Shown here piece after piece: positions 38,482-47,613 of a stretch of 64,000 nucleotides of DNA; the first letter of the stretch is position 1, and the number at the start of each line of letters is the position of its first letter. The notes under the pieces were generated by a model. It saw nothing but the letters and a program-made list of their open reading frames with translations. It ran no database searches and had not been told where the DNA came from. A program made the position numbers and the translations under genes. Where the stretch lies: positions 209,097-273,096 of the forward strand of contig NZ_KB908056.1 of assembly GCF_000382325.1 (NCBI RefSeq), given 5' to 3'. Source of the DNA: Woodsholea maritima DSM 17123. Lineage in GTDB: Bacteria; Pseudomonadota; Alphaproteobacteria; Caulobacterales; Maricaulaceae.

Positions 38482-40413
38482 TTAAACACCATGGGTATCT
38501 TGATTAGGGCCAGAGGCCTCAACGGTTTCCAAAACCGCTTGGTCTTCGGCACGTCCATGGCCCAGCTTCTTCAAGAAGAAGCTCAAAATACCAAAGACCA
38601 CACCCAGCCCGATCGCCATCATGCCCAGGAAACCGAAGACATCGACATAGCTTTGCAAGGCAGCAGCCTGGTCAAGAACCTGACCGGCAACTGTTTCGGC
38701 TGCGGTCATCGACGCGATGATACCGGCCACATATTGCGCGAACGAACTCGACAAGAACCAACCAGCCATCATGGTCGAAACAACCGCCATCGGCGACAGC
38801 TTTGTGATCGCAGACAAGCCCACAGGCGACAAGCATAGCTCACCCGTAGTGTGCAACAGATAGGCACCCGCCAGGAAGACCAGCGGCACGCGGTAGCTGT
38901 CATCAGCGAAGTTTACGCCCCAGACCAGCAACATGAAGCCCAAACCGACCTGGATCAGCGCCAGAGAGAATTTTAAAGGCGTGTTGGGGTTGTGTTGCAA
39001 CTTAGCCAGGAAGGCCCACAAAGCGGCAAACACCGGCGCAAACAGCAGAATGAAGCCCGCATTGAAAGACTGCACCTGAGAGGCCGTGATCGAAGTATTG
39101 ATCGCGATCGGCCCCAGATTAATCACATCAGCCGCCACGACATCCAGCTGCGTGTTACGCGCAGCGAACAAATTCATGGACGATCCAGCCTGTTCGAACA
39201 AGGCCCAGAACACGACCGAGACAAAGATCAAGATCAGAGCCAGAATCAGGCGTTGCGCCTCAACCTTCGAGCATTCCTTGATCATGTAATAGACCATATA
39301 GCCGACAAACAACACGCCACCGACAATCAGAAGGCCCGCCAGAAGGTCAGACTCGCCAATTTTAATGGTGTGCGCTTGAACCATCAGCCAGACAACACCG
39401 ACGCCCAAAGTGCCCAGAATATAGATCAACCATTCGGTGTTCACTGGACCCAGGATAGGTTTTTTCAACTCTTCCGGCTTCGGCGGATTACCGACATGGC
39501 CGATCAAGTTTTTCCCCGGCATGAAGAAGAGGACTTTACCCCGAACGAAGACCAGCCAGCCAACGCCCATGCCGACCCCGGCCAGACCAAAACCAGCCCA
39601 CCAGCCGACGGTTTCACCTAACAGACCACACAAGATTGCGGCCCAGAAGGAGCCCAGATTGATCCCGTAATAGTAAAGGAGGAAGCCTGAATCGCGGCGC
39701 GGGTCGTGCTCGTCATACAGCTCACCCACGATGGAGGAGATGTTGGCTTTCAAGAAGCCGACGCCCATGATGATCAAAGCCAGCGCCAGATAGAAGATAT
39801 TGACATAGCCACGATCGCGCACAGGCTCTTCCATCACAAACTCACCGGCAGGCAAGATTTGTGGAAGGGACGCCGTAGCGGGCAGATCCACGATTTCCAG
39901 ATCCCCGGCTTGGCTTGCACGGAATTCATATTCTGCGCCATCAACTTCCAGATGCACAACGCGCGAAGCGCCGCGACCTTCGGTCACGAACTCATATTGC
40001 GCATCATTATAGGTCAGGAATTGTTGAGCCTCTTTACCTTCAATACCCATGGTGAAGTGACCGGCCACCAAGAGCAGAGCCCCGAAGGCAGTCGCTTTAC
40101 GCGCGCCGAGATATTTATCGGCCAGGAAACCACCCAAGAGCGGCAGGAGGTATACCAGTGAGGTATAAGCGCCATATTGCGAGCTAGAAAAGCTGTCGCT
40201 GAACAGGAAATGCTGGGTCAGATAGAAAATCAAAAGCCCGCGCATACCATAGTAGGAAAAGCGTTCCCACATTTCAGCGAAGAAGAGGATGTGCAAGCCC
40301 TTGGGGTGTTTGCGCATCTGGGTAAAGACCGGTACGGCCGTCGCGATTGTCACCAAAAGGCCAATCGCCACCACGATATTAATAACCATATTCTCCCCCA
40401 GCATGCCGCCCAT
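38482..40413 (-). CDS. POT/PTR2-family proton-dependent oligopeptide transporter
   Basis: Inner-membrane peptide transporter of 643 residues with about fourteen membrane helices. The POT signature ExxER is seen in FFAEMWERFSYYGMRG, and the second signature FYxxINxGS is seen in LYYYGINLGSFWAA. A large extracytoplasmic insert (about residues 125-185, including EYEFVTEGRGASRVVHL) is beta-rich and unusual for the short POT members, resembling the long insert of the Shewanella-type and eukaryotic PepT forms. The start at 40413 is used; ATGs at 40404 and 40389 are also in frame, and GGGGGAG precedes the last. It may work with the receptor/protease pair across the terminator, as a peptide-uptake chain. 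Confidence 0.92.
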   Translation of the reverse strand: MGGMLGENMVINIVVAIGLLVTIATAVPVFTQMRKHPKGLHILFFAEMWERFSYYGMRGLLIFYLTQHFLFSDSFSSSQYGAYTSLVYLLPLLGGFLADKYLGARKATAFGALLLVAGHFTMGIEGKEAQQFLTYNDAQYEFVTEGRGASRVVHLEVDGAEYEFRASQAGDLEIVDLPATASLPQILPAGEFVMEEPVRDRGYVNIFYLALALIIMGVGFLKANISSIVGELYDEHDPRRDSGFLLYYYGINLGSFWAAILCGLLGETVGWWAGFGLAGVGMGVGWLVFVRGKVLFFMPGKNLIGHVGNPPKPEELKKPILGPVNTEWLIYILGTLGVGVVWLMVQAHTIKIGESDLLAGLLIVGGVLFVGYMVYYMIKECSKVEAQRLILALILIFVSVVFWALFEQAGSSMNLFAARNTQLDVVAADVINLGPIAINTSITASQVQSFNAGFILLFAPVFAALWAFLAKLQHNPNTPLKFSLALIQVGLGFMLLVWGVNFADDSYRVPLVFLAGAYLLHTTGELCLSPVGLSAITKLSPMAVVSTMMAGWFLSSSFAQYVAGIIASMTAAETVAGQVLDQAAALQSYVDVFGFLGMMAIGLGVVFGILSFFLKKLGHGRAEDQAVLETVEASGPNQDTHGV

Positions 40414-40521
40414 TCATCCCATTTGGATTGCGTTCTGCGTGCATGCTTTTGTCTGTTGATCTGGCAATAGACCATAGCCAGGGGGGAAGGCTCAAGCCCT
40501 CTTTGCTGAAACGTGTTTAAT

Positions 40522-41898
40522 TTAGTAAGCGCTGGCTTCAAAAATCGGATCGATCTGCCCACCCCATTCGGTGTGATAGCGCTCTAACAGACGCTCGGCC
40601 GGGGTGACACCGCTGGAAGCGATTTCATCAAGATCATCAAGGAAGTGTGCTTCATTTTCGCCATGACCATTGAGCTTGGCGCGCGCTTTAAGCCCCTGGC
40701 GCGATATGGCCAGGACCTGCTTTGCGACCTCTTGAAGAGTGGTATGCCGCAAAGGCGTTTTCAACGCCGTTTTGGCCGCCGCGATCCGTAGAGAATCACG
40801 CTCGTCCTGGGTCCAATCTTTCACCAGATCCCAGGCCGCATCTAATGCCGCCTGATCATAAAGCAGCCCCACCCAGAAGGCCGGTAGAGCGCAGAGCCGG
40901 CTCCATGGCCCGCCATCTGCGCCGCGTTGTTCAAGGAAGGTTTTCAAGCGCACTTCAGGAAACAGGGTCGAGAGGTGATCTTCCCAATCGGTCACCGTCG
41001 GTAATTGGCCCGGCAGGATCGGCAATTGGCCTTTCAAGAAATCACGGAAGCTGAGCCCGGTCGCATTGAGGAATTTGCCCTCACGCTTGACGAAATACAT
41101 CGGCGCATCCAACGCCCAATCGACATACTGCTCATAGCCGAAGCCCTCTTCAAAGGCGAAGGGCAAGGTTCCACACCGTTGATTATCGGTATCGGTCCAG
41201 ACATGCGAGCGATAGGAGAGATAGCCATTAGGCGTCTCATCCGCAAAGGGCGAATTGGCAAACAGCGCCGTCGCGAGGGGTTGCAGCGCCAAAGACACGC
41301 GCAGCTTCTTGACCATGTCCGCTTCTGAGGCAAAGTCCAGATTGACCTGAACGGTGCAGGAGCGGAACATCATCTGATGGCCCATCGTACCGACCTTGGG
41401 CATATAATCCTTCATCAGACCATAGCGGCCCTTGGGCATCATCGGGGTGTCTTCCAAAGACCATTTGGGCGAGAAACCCAGCCCGAGAAAGCCCGCGCCC
41501 AGCTCATCGGCGACATCGCGAACCTCTTTGAGATGCAAATTCACCTCAGCGCAGGTCTGGTGAATGGTCTCCAAGGGCGCGCCAGACAGTTCAAACTGCC
41601 CACCGGGCTCCAAGCTGACAGAAGCCCCATCGCGTTTAAGGGCAATGATGAAGCCGTTTTCGATCACCGGCTCCCAGCCAAAGCGGGTCAAACCCTCCAG
41701 CATGCCGCGCACGGTCGGGCCGACAGCGCTATCATACGGGATGGGACGTAAGGTCTTTGTGTTGAAACCGAATTTTTCGTGTTCAGTGCCGATGCGCCAG
41801 GCTTCTCTTGGCTTTTCACCCTTGGCAAGCTCAGCAATGAGTTGCGCTTTTTGCTCAATGACAGCGCCTTCGCCGCCCTTGGTATAGGTCCCACTCAT
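40522..41898 (-). CDS. gshA: Glutamate-cysteine ligase, plant/alphaproteobacterial type
   Basis: First enzyme of glutathione synthesis, 458 residues, of the GCS2 (plant-type, EgtA-related) class rather than the E. coli class. Diagnostic segments are [27 protein letters not shown] and [12 protein letters not shown], and the C-terminal [18 protein letters not shown]. The ATG at 41898 ([11 protein letters not shown]) has GGCGGGAT upstream. It lies 100 bases from rsmE on the same strand, in the usual alphaproteobacterial order rsmE-gshA. Confidence 0.95.
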   Translation of the reverse strand: MSGTYTKGGEGAVIEQKAQLIAELAKGEKPREAWRIGTEHEKFGFNTKTLRPIPYDSAVGPTVRGMLEGLTRFGWEPVIENGFIIALKRDGASVSLEPGGQFELSGAPLETIHQTCAEVNLHLKEVRDVADELGAGFLGLGFSPKWSLEDTPMMPKGRYGLMKDYMPKVGTMGHQMMFRSCTVQVNLDFASEADMVKKLRVSLALQPLATALFANSPFADETPNGYLSYRSHVWTDTDNQRCGTLPFAFEEGFGYEQYVDWALDAPMYFVKREGKFLNATGLSFRDFLKGQLPILPGQLPTVTDWEDHLSTLFPEVRLKTFLEQRGADGGPWSRLCALPAFWVGLLYDQAALDAAWDLVKDWTQDERDSLRIAAAKTALKTPLRHTTLQEVAKQVLAISRQGLKARAKLNGHGENEAHFLDDLDEIASSGVTPAERLLERYHTEWGGQIDPIFEASAY

Positions 41899-42008
41899 AA
41901 ATATCCCGCCTGCCGTTAGGGTCTTTGAACACAATCTGACTTATGCAGCTTGCTTTCAAATTGCAAGAGAGCAGATCGCCCCCTTGCACAGCCCATAAAG
42001 CACACGCG

Positions 42009-42788
42009 TTATTGACGCGGGGTAAGCGACCAATCCCCGATCACGGCCTGAATAACGCCTAGAGCCGCACAGGCGGCCGTATCGGCGCGCAGAATTCGCG
42101 GACCCAAGCTCACAGGACGCACACAATCAAGTGATCTTAGAAGCGTGCGTTCCTTGTCATCAAAGCCGCCCTCTGGCCCGATCAGCAACGAAACCGGCTG
42201 ATTGGGATCAAGGGTTTTCAAAACCTCCAACAAAGGCCCGGCGCGGCCCGCGTCTGCGCCCCAGTCCTCGCCCGGATTATCCCCCGCCTCATCACAGAAG
42301 ATCAAAACCCGGCCCTCAGGCCAGTCTTTCAAGACTTTTTCCAGGCTGACCGCATCCTCGACGTCCGGCAAATCCAGACGCTCGGTCTGTTCCGCCGCTT
42401 CGCGCGCGGTCGCCATCAGGCGCTCAACGCGAACCTTGTCGGCAATCGTGCGATGGGTCAGGACCGGGCGAATAATCGATACGCCCAGCTCGGTCGCCTT
42501 TTCGACGATGAAATCGGTGCGGGTTTTCTTGACCGGGGCAAATAACAGCTCCAGATCCGGGGTCTTGCGCTGTTCACGCACTTGGCGGGTCACGGCCAGG
42601 ATCGCGGTTTTCTTGCTGACATCGCCCAACTCGCCCAGCCATTCGCCATCTTGCCCGTTGAAGATACGGACTTGATCGCCGCCTTTCAGACGCATCACGG
42701 TTAAAATGTAGTGGCAAGCTTCCTTACCCAATTCAATGTGTGCACCCTCATGCAGGGGGCTGTCTAAAAATAGGCGTGGCGTGGCCAT
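42009..42788 (-). CDS. rsmE: 16S rRNA (uracil1498-N3)-methyltransferase
   Basis: SPOUT-class methyltransferase that modifies U1498 of 16S rRNA, 259 residues. A PUA-like N-terminal domain (about 1-75) is followed by the trefoil-knot domain with VSLLIGPEGGFDDKERTLL and PVSLGPRILRADTAACAALG at the C terminus, both diagnostic. The start MATPRLFLDSPLHEG matches the family. It is divergent from ubiA with 150 bases between the starts. Confidence 0.95.
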   Translation of the reverse strand: MATPRLFLDSPLHEGAHIELGKEACHYILTVMRLKGGDQVRIFNGQDGEWLGELGDVSKKTAILAVTRQVREQRKTPDLELLFAPVKKTRTDFIVEKATELGVSIIRPVLTHRTIADKVRVERLMATAREAAEQTERLDLPDVEDAVSLEKVLKDWPEGRVLIFCDEAGDNPGEDWGADAGRAGPLLEVLKTLDPNQPVSLLIGPEGGFDDKERTLLRSLDCVRPVSLGPRILRADTAACAALGVIQAVIGDWSLTPRQ

Positions 42789-42938
42789 CGCAGGGGCATT
42801 CCTTCTGTAACCTGCGCCAAAGTCTGGGGCGCATAGCTGCCACCATGCGCACCCTTGCCGGGCAGTGCAAGGGGTTTAGCATTATCAAGGCGAACTTGCC
42901 CCCTTGTCAGCGCTCAAAAAGGACGGCACACCAGCGCC

Positions 42939-43871
42939 ATGACCCTTCAAACTGATCGCCGTGTCCCTGATAGTATCGCCCAAAGCTGGGTCGATCGCGC
43001 GCCCGCCGCAATCCGGCCCTATCTGCGCCTGGCGCGGATGGACCGGCCTGTGGGCTATTGGCTGTTATGCCTGCCGTGCTGGTTCGGACTTTTGCTCGCC
43101 CGTCAAGGCCAGGGATTGGGCCTTTCTGATGTGATCTGGATGGGGCTTTATTTCTTGGGCTCGCTCGCGATGCGGGGCGCGGGCTGTACCTATAACGACA
43201 TTGTTGATCGTGATCTGGATGCCCAGGTGGCGCGCACGGCGGATCGCCCGCTAGCCGCCGGAACGGTCAGCTTAAAACAAGCCTGGGCGTTTTTACTGGG
43301 CCAGGTCGGTCTGGGCTTTTTGATCTTTCTGGCGCTACCGCTGTTTGCAAAGCTGGTCGCCCTTTTCTCGCTGGCCTTAGTGGCCGCCTATCCCTTCATG
43401 AAGCGCATCACCTGGTGGCCGCAGGTCTGGTTGGGCCTGACCTTCAACTGGGGTTTATTGATCGCCTATAGCGCTGTAACGGGCGAGATCACACCGAGCG
43501 TCCTTTTGCTTTATGCAGGCGCGATCTTGTGGACCCTGGGCTATGATACGATTTACGCCCATCAGGACGCCGAGGATGACGCCATGGTTGGCATAAAATC
43601 GTCAGCTTTGGCGCTGGGCGACAAGACCAAGCCCGCCCTGTGGCTGATTTACGCCCTCAGCGCGGCCCTTACGGCGGCTGGGGTGATTTTAGAGGGCACA
43701 TCCTTGATCTTCGCCCTCGTCTATCCGCTCTATGTGCTTCATCTTTTGAGCCAGATCGTCCGCTTTGACATTCATGACGGTGGCTCTTGCCTCAAAGTCT
43801 TCAAAGACAATCGAACGACTGGGCTTTTACTGGTTTTCGCGTTAAGTTTGGGGGCACTTGCCCCGATTTAA
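42939..43871 (+). CDS. ubiA: 4-hydroxybenzoate octaprenyltransferase
   Basis: Membrane prenyltransferase of ubiquinone synthesis, 310 residues with about eight helices. The two Asp-rich sites are AGCTYNDIVDRDLDAQVARTADRPL and DTIYAHQDAEDDAMVGIKS, the standard UbiA pair, here shown within separate pieces. The ATG at 42939 (MTLQTDRRVPDS) is chosen; AAAGGA lies about 14 bases upstream, a little far. The related pathway gene ubiD is 2.1 kb downstream on the same strand. Divergent from rsmE, as in many alphaproteobacteria. Confidence 0.95.
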   Translation: MTLQTDRRVPDSIAQSWVDRAPAAIRPYLRLARMDRPVGYWLLCLPCWFGLLLARQGQGLGLSDVIWMGLYFLGSLAMRGAGCTYNDIVDRDLDAQVARTADRPLAAGTVSLKQAWAFLLGQVGLGFLIFLALPLFAKLVALFSLALVAAYPFMKRITWWPQVWLGLTFNWGLLIAYSAVTGEITPSVLLLYAGAILWTLGYDTIYAHQDAEDDAMVGIKSSALALGDKTKPALWLIYALSAALTAAGVILEGTSLIFALVYPLYVLHLLSQIVRFDIHDGGSCLKVFKDNRTTGLLLVFALSLGALAPI

Positions 43872-43928
43872 CGCAAGCGAGATTCGCAAAACTTCGCATG
43901 CGATCTATTTAAGAAGGTCAAATCGCTC

Positions 43929-44366
43929 ATGGCTCGGGTTCGCGCAACCGATCGACGATTATTCCTCTTAATTGAAGTCGCCGCGCGGCGGCTCAATCGC
44001 GAAGCGGATATGCGTCTAAAGGCTGAGGCCCGCGTGACGGCGGCCCAGGCCGCCGTGCTCTTCCTGCTGAAACGCCGCGGCGAACGGCGCATGGGCGCCA
44101 TTGGCGAGGTCTTGGCCCTAAACCCGCCTGCCGTGACGGGTCTCATCTCGCGCATGGAAGCGGCCAATCTGGTCACCCGCCATAGTGATCCCGATGATAA
44201 ACGCTCCAGCGTTGTCGCCCTTACCGAAGCAGGGCGTCAGGCCGGGGAGATCGCCGAGATTATCTTGCGCGATTTCAATCAGGAAATTGCTGAGCGGATT
44301 GGCCCTGATAGCGCCGATGAAGTTTATGACGCCTTGACCCGCCTTGTGCGCGATGATGAGCTATAA
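43929..44366 (+). CDS. MarR-family transcriptional regulator
   Basis: A 145-residue winged-helix regulator. The DNA-binding region is RVTAAQAAVLFLLKRRGERR, with MGAIGEVLALNPPAVTGLIS as the recognition helix and the wing DPDDKRSSVVALTEAG, all typical of MarR. It could respond to a phenolic or fatty-acyl ligand; the enoyl-CoA hydratase gene downstream (88 bases) is a plausible target. The gap between ubiA and this gene is only 57 bases without a terminator. Confidence 0.92.
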   Translation: MARVRATDRRLFLLIEVAARRLNREADMRLKAEARVTAAQAAVLFLLKRRGERRMGAIGEVLALNPPAVTGLISRMEAANLVTRHSDPDDKRSSVVALTEAGRQAGEIAEIILRDFNQEIAERIGPDSADEVYDALTRLVRDDEL

Positions 44367-44454
44367 GCGAACACAGACTTTCAAACTTGGCCCCCTGCCC
44401 TAAGCGCGCTAGCGTCCCTTCCAAAGATAAAAACCACTGGGAGACAACCGCGCG

Positions 44455-45234
44455 ATGAGCGATCATATTTTAAGCCGCGATGACGGCCATGTCCGTATTC
44501 TGCAGATCCACCGTCCTGACAAGAAAAACGCGCTGACCCGCGCCATGTATACGGCCCTGTCTGAAGGGTTGGAGGACGCCAGCACGAATGCAAGCGTGCG
44601 CGTTGTGATCCTTAAAGGTGAAGCCGGGGTTTTCACCGCCGGCAATGATTTGATGGACTTCATGCAAGACCCCCCCAGCATTGGCGCAGAGCCCATGCCC
44701 CCGGTGGAGCGTTTCATGCGCGCTTTGATGGCCTGCACCAAGCCTGTGATCGCCAGCGTTGATGGGCTGGCGATCGGCATCGGCACCACCCTGCTTCTCC
44801 ATTGCGATCTGGTCTATTGTTCTGAAAATGCGCGCTTTAAGACGCCCTTCGTGGATCTGGCGCTGGCCCCGGAATTTGGCTCTAGCCAGCTCTTGCCGGG
44901 CCGGGTTGGGCGCGCGCTCGCCGGAGAGCTCCTCCTGCTTGGCACCGAATGGGATTATCAACGCGCAGTGGAGAAAAATCTCGTCACCGCCCATATCCCA
45001 GCCCAAGATTTGGATGCGCGCGTTCTAAACCTGGCTCAAACCCTGGCTGCCAAGGCCCCGGCGGCGGTGCGTCAGGCCAAAGCCCTGATGGCGATGGAGC
45101 AGGAACCCTTGCTCGATCGGATTGTGAGAGAGGGAGAAGCCTTCACTGCACTCCTACGCTCACCCGAGTTTCAAGAGGCGGCAACGGCCTTTATGGAGCG
45201 CCGAGCCCCGGACTTCTCCAAATTTAACGCTTAA
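44455..45234 (+). CDS. Enoyl-CoA hydratase/isomerase family protein
   Basis: Crotonase-fold enzyme of 259 residues. The oxyanion-hole segments are GVFTAGNDLMDFMQ and SVDGLAIGIGTTLLLHCDLVY, and one catalytic acidic residue lies in LALAPEFGSSQLLP. It probably acts in fatty-acid or amino-acid beta-oxidation; substrate is not readable. GGGAG lies upstream of the ATG at 44455. A 9-base-stem hairpin (TGCGCCAAG/CTTGGCGCA, 45255-45285) lies between it and the next gene without a T-run. Confidence 0.9.
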   Translation: MSDHILSRDDGHVRILQIHRPDKKNALTRAMYTALSEGLEDASTNASVRVVILKGEAGVFTAGNDLMDFMQDPPSIGAEPMPPVERFMRALMACTKPVIASVDGLAIGIGTTLLLHCDLVYCSENARFKTPFVDLALAPEFGSSQLLPGRVGRALAGELLLLGTEWDYQRAVEKNLVTAHIPAQDLDARVLNLAQTLAAKAPAAVRQAKALMAMEQEPLLDRIVREGEAFTALLRSPEFQEAATAFMERRAPDFSKFNA

Positions 45235-45254
45235 GCTAGACAAATTCGTCATCC

Positions 45255-45285
45255 TGCGCCAAGACGGGAGCCCCCGCTTGGCGCA
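45255..45285. repeat. Hairpin between hydratase and acetyltransferase genes
   Basis: TGCGCCAAG and CTTGGCGCA form a perfect 9-base stem with a 13-base loop. There is no T-run, so it is more likely a weak terminator/attenuator or an mRNA-stability element than a full terminator. Confidence 0.45.
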
Positions 45286-45299
45286 AGGTCCAAACAGCC

Positions 45300-45644
45300 A
45301 TGACAGATACGCCCACCTTCACGATTGAAGAAGAAAAAACCGGTATCAAAGGCCGCTATATTGCGCGGGCCGCCGGTAAGTCTGAGGCATATCTGAGTTT
45401 TTCACGCCCCAATTGGCGAATCACAACCCTGGATAGTTTCACCATGCCCGAAGAATGGGCAGGCTTCAGCGTGGGCCGCGCTTTGGTCGCCAAGGCGGTT
45501 GAGGACGCGCGCGCCAGTGGTGGACGCATCCTACCCCGCTTTGATTTTGCCAAGACCCAGTTTGAACTTCATCCAGAATGGCAAGACGTTTTAGGCGGCC
45601 AGGCCAAACATGACGATGACGATGAGGACTGGGACGAAGATTAA
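45300..45644 (+). CDS. GNAT-fold N-acetyltransferase, short YjdJ type
   Basis: A 114-residue protein. The acetyl-CoA-binding core is compressed: MPEEWAGFSVGRALVAKAVEDARASG, then RILPRFDFAKTQFELHPEWQDVL, the pattern of the short YjdJ/Gtn-like GNATs (usually ...GxGxALxxxAxxxAR...vpxCxFxxxyxxxHPEY). The usual RxxGIG acceptor loop reads FSVGRA, so CoA binding may be weaker. The C terminus is acidic (DDDDEDWDED). AAGG precedes the ATG. Confidence 0.8.
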   Translation: MTDTPTFTIEEEKTGIKGRYIARAAGKSEAYLSFSRPNWRITTLDSFTMPEEWAGFSVGRALVAKAVEDARASGGRILPRFDFAKTQFELHPEWQDVLGGQAKHDDDDEDWDED

Positions 45645-45671
45645 ACCCTTCATCGTCTTCACCAAAAAAGA

Positions 45672-45690
45672 GGGCCGGAAAAACCGGCCC
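45672..45690 (-). terminator. Intrinsic terminator facing the minus strand, probably of a lost gene
   Basis: GGGCCGG-AAAAA-CCGGCCC has a T-rich tract only on the minus-strand side (TCTTTTTT at 45664-45671 read in reverse). No intact minus-strand gene precedes it, only the oxidoreductase remnant, so it appears to be the surviving terminator of that gene. Confidence 0.55.
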
Positions 45691-45777
45691 AGGTAATCAT
45701 TCAAAGGGGGGAAACAGATGTCATCCTTGCGGCAATTTCTTTAAATGTAGTTATTGAATCTGTTCATTTCAATATAA

Positions 45778-45866
45778 TTATTCCCCCTGGATCACATCTT
45801 CGCCGCGCCATGGCCCGATGGGCTTCGGCCAGATAAGGCGCATCTTCGATCAAGCGCCGCAAAGAT
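45778..45866 (-). pseudogene. C-terminal remnant of a zinc-dependent alcohol dehydrogenase/quinone reductase family gene
   Basis: Read on the minus strand, LRRLIEDAPYLAEAHRAMA continues after a one-base frameshift as GEDVIQGE followed by a stop (45778-45780). The pattern AEAHRAM...G(E/D)V(I/V)GK(I/V) is the C-terminal end of medium-chain dehydrogenases/NADPH:quinone reductases. No N-terminal part is present and the frame is broken, so it is a relic. It may be the gene that the terminator at 45672-45690 once served. Confidence 0.45.
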
Positions 45867-46014
45867 CAGTGATCGAATACGCATATTTGGTCCCTTGATG
45901 GTCGAGACCCCCAACCATCGCAAAGTCTGAACTGCACGAAATGCACATCGTGATCTTTGCCTTTACCTTCAACAGGCCTAGGTATCAGGCCAATGACATC
46001 TCTGTGAGGATAGT

Positions 46015-47514
46015 ATGGCCTATAAATCTTTGCGCGACTTCATAGATTTATTAGAGCAGGACGGTGATCTGGTGCGAATCAAGCGCCCCGTGTCCACCCA
46101 TCTGGAGATGACGGAGATCCAGCGCCGCCTGTTAGAAACCGGCGGGCCAGCGGTTCTGTTTGAAAACCCAGTTCATGAAGATGGTCGGCCCAGTGAAATG
46201 CCCGCTCTGGTCAATCTCTTCGGGACGGTGAAGCGGGTCGCACGCGCCGTGACTTTAGGGGGCCATCCACGCGAAACCGCCAAGGATCTGCGCGAGGTGG
46301 GTGAACTGCTCGCTTTCTTGCGCCAGCCCGAACCCCCGCGCGGCATCAAAGACGCGCTTGAGATGTTACCGCTGGCTCAATCTGTGATGTCCATGCGCCC
46401 GAACACGGTGAAGAAAGCCCCCTGTCAGGAGATTGTTCTCACCGGGGATGATATTGATCTTGATCGCCTGCCCATTCAAGGCTGCTGGCCGGGCGAGCCC
46501 GCGCCGCTGATCACCTGGCCGCTGGTCGTCACCAAAGGCCCCTCTAGCGATAAGGTCGATGATTATAATCTCGGTATTTATCGGATGCAGAAGCTGTCTA
46601 AGACGCGCACTTTAATGCGCTGGTTAAAGCATCGCGGCGGCGCGCAGCATTATGCGCGCTGGAAAAAGCAAAAGCCTGAGCCCCTGCCCGCCGCCATCGT
46701 GCTGGGCGCGGATCCGGGCACAATCCTGGCCGCCGTCACACCTATTCCCGACACGTTGTCGGAATATCAATTCGCCGGGCTGTTACGCGGCAAAAAGGTC
46801 GATCTGGTTGAGTGTAAGACCATCCCTTTAAAAGTCCCCGCTGAGGCGGAGATCATTTTAGAAGGCCATGTCCTGCTGGATGAAGATGGCCCTGAAGGGC
46901 CCTATGGCGACCATACGGGCTATTATAACTCAGTCGAGCGCTTTCCTGTCTTTGAGATCACGGCCATCACCATGCGCCGCGATCCGATTTATCTCACCAC
47001 CTTTACCGGTCGCCCGCCAGATGAGCCCAGCGTTTTGGGTGAAGCCTTGAACGAAGTGTTCATCCCCCTCCTCCAACAACAATTTCCCGAGATTGTCGAC
47101 TTCTGGCTACCGCCCGAGGGCTGCAGCTATCGCATCGCCGTCATCTCCATGAAGAAAGCCTATTGCGGTCATGCCAAGCGGGTGATGATGGGGGCCTGGT
47201 CGTATCTGCGCCAATTTATGTATACCAAATGGATCATTGTCGTTGATGAAGACATCAATGCGCGCGACTGGAAGGATGTGATGTGGGCGGTGTCGACCCG
47301 CATGGACCCGGCGCGCGATTGCACCTTTATCGAGAACACCCCGATTGATTATCTCGACTTTGCCTCGCCGATTTCTGGGCTGGGTTCAAAAATCGGCCTG
47401 GATGCCACCAATAAATTCCCCGGCGAAACCCACCGCGAATGGGGCGAAAAACTCTATATGGATGAGGATGTCATCAAAGCCGTGGATGCGATGTGGGATG
47501 ACTTGGGACTTTGA
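46015..47514 (+). CDS. ubiD: 4-hydroxy-3-polyprenylbenzoate decarboxylase
   Basis: Decarboxylase of ubiquinone synthesis that uses prenylated FMN made by UbiX. 499 residues, the usual length. It has the N-terminal [17 protein letters not shown], the middle [20 protein letters not shown], the catalytic region [19 protein letters not shown] with the acidic residues, and the late [27 protein letters not shown] precedes the ATG at good spacing. The upstream partner enzyme gene ubiA is in the window; ubiX is not. Confidence 0.96.
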   Translation: MAYKSLRDFIDLLEQDGDLVRIKRPVSTHLEMTEIQRRLLETGGPAVLFENPVHEDGRPSEMPALVNLFGTVKRVARAVTLGGHPRETAKDLREVGELLAFLRQPEPPRGIKDALEMLPLAQSVMSMRPNTVKKAPCQEIVLTGDDIDLDRLPIQGCWPGEPAPLITWPLVVTKGPSSDKVDDYNLGIYRMQKLSKTRTLMRWLKHRGGAQHYARWKKQKPEPLPAAIVLGADPGTILAAVTPIPDTLSEYQFAGLLRGKKVDLVECKTIPLKVPAEAEIILEGHVLLDEDGPEGPYGDHTGYYNSVERFPVFEITAITMRRDPIYLTTFTGRPPDEPSVLGEALNEVFIPLLQQQFPEIVDFWLPPEGCSYRIAVISMKKAYCGHAKRVMMGAWSYLRQFMYTKWIIVVDEDINARDWKDVMWAVSTRMDPARDCTFIENTPIDYLDFASPISGLGSKIGLDATNKFPGETHREWGEKLYMDEDVIKAVDAMWDDLGL

Positions 47515-47613
47515 CCTGACAAATTACAGGATTTTGCCCGCGCGGTTTCCATCTTTTTAAGGGGTCTATGAGTAGATTAAGTTAACCCATTCAAGACTGC
47601 GGGAGCCAAGCGC

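Larger units (their letters stand above)
45645..46014. other. Intergenic region with a hairpin and a gene remnant
   Basis: This 370-base gap before ubiD holds GGGCCGG-AAAAA-CCGGCCC (45672-45690); on the minus strand it is followed by TCTTTTTT, so it would terminate minus-strand transcripts. Upstream of it on that strand lies a decayed oxidoreductase fragment (45778-45866). The rest (about 45867-46005) shows short open stretches on the minus strand but nothing firm. The ubiD ribosome-binding site (GAGGA) is at its right end. Confidence 0.5.
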
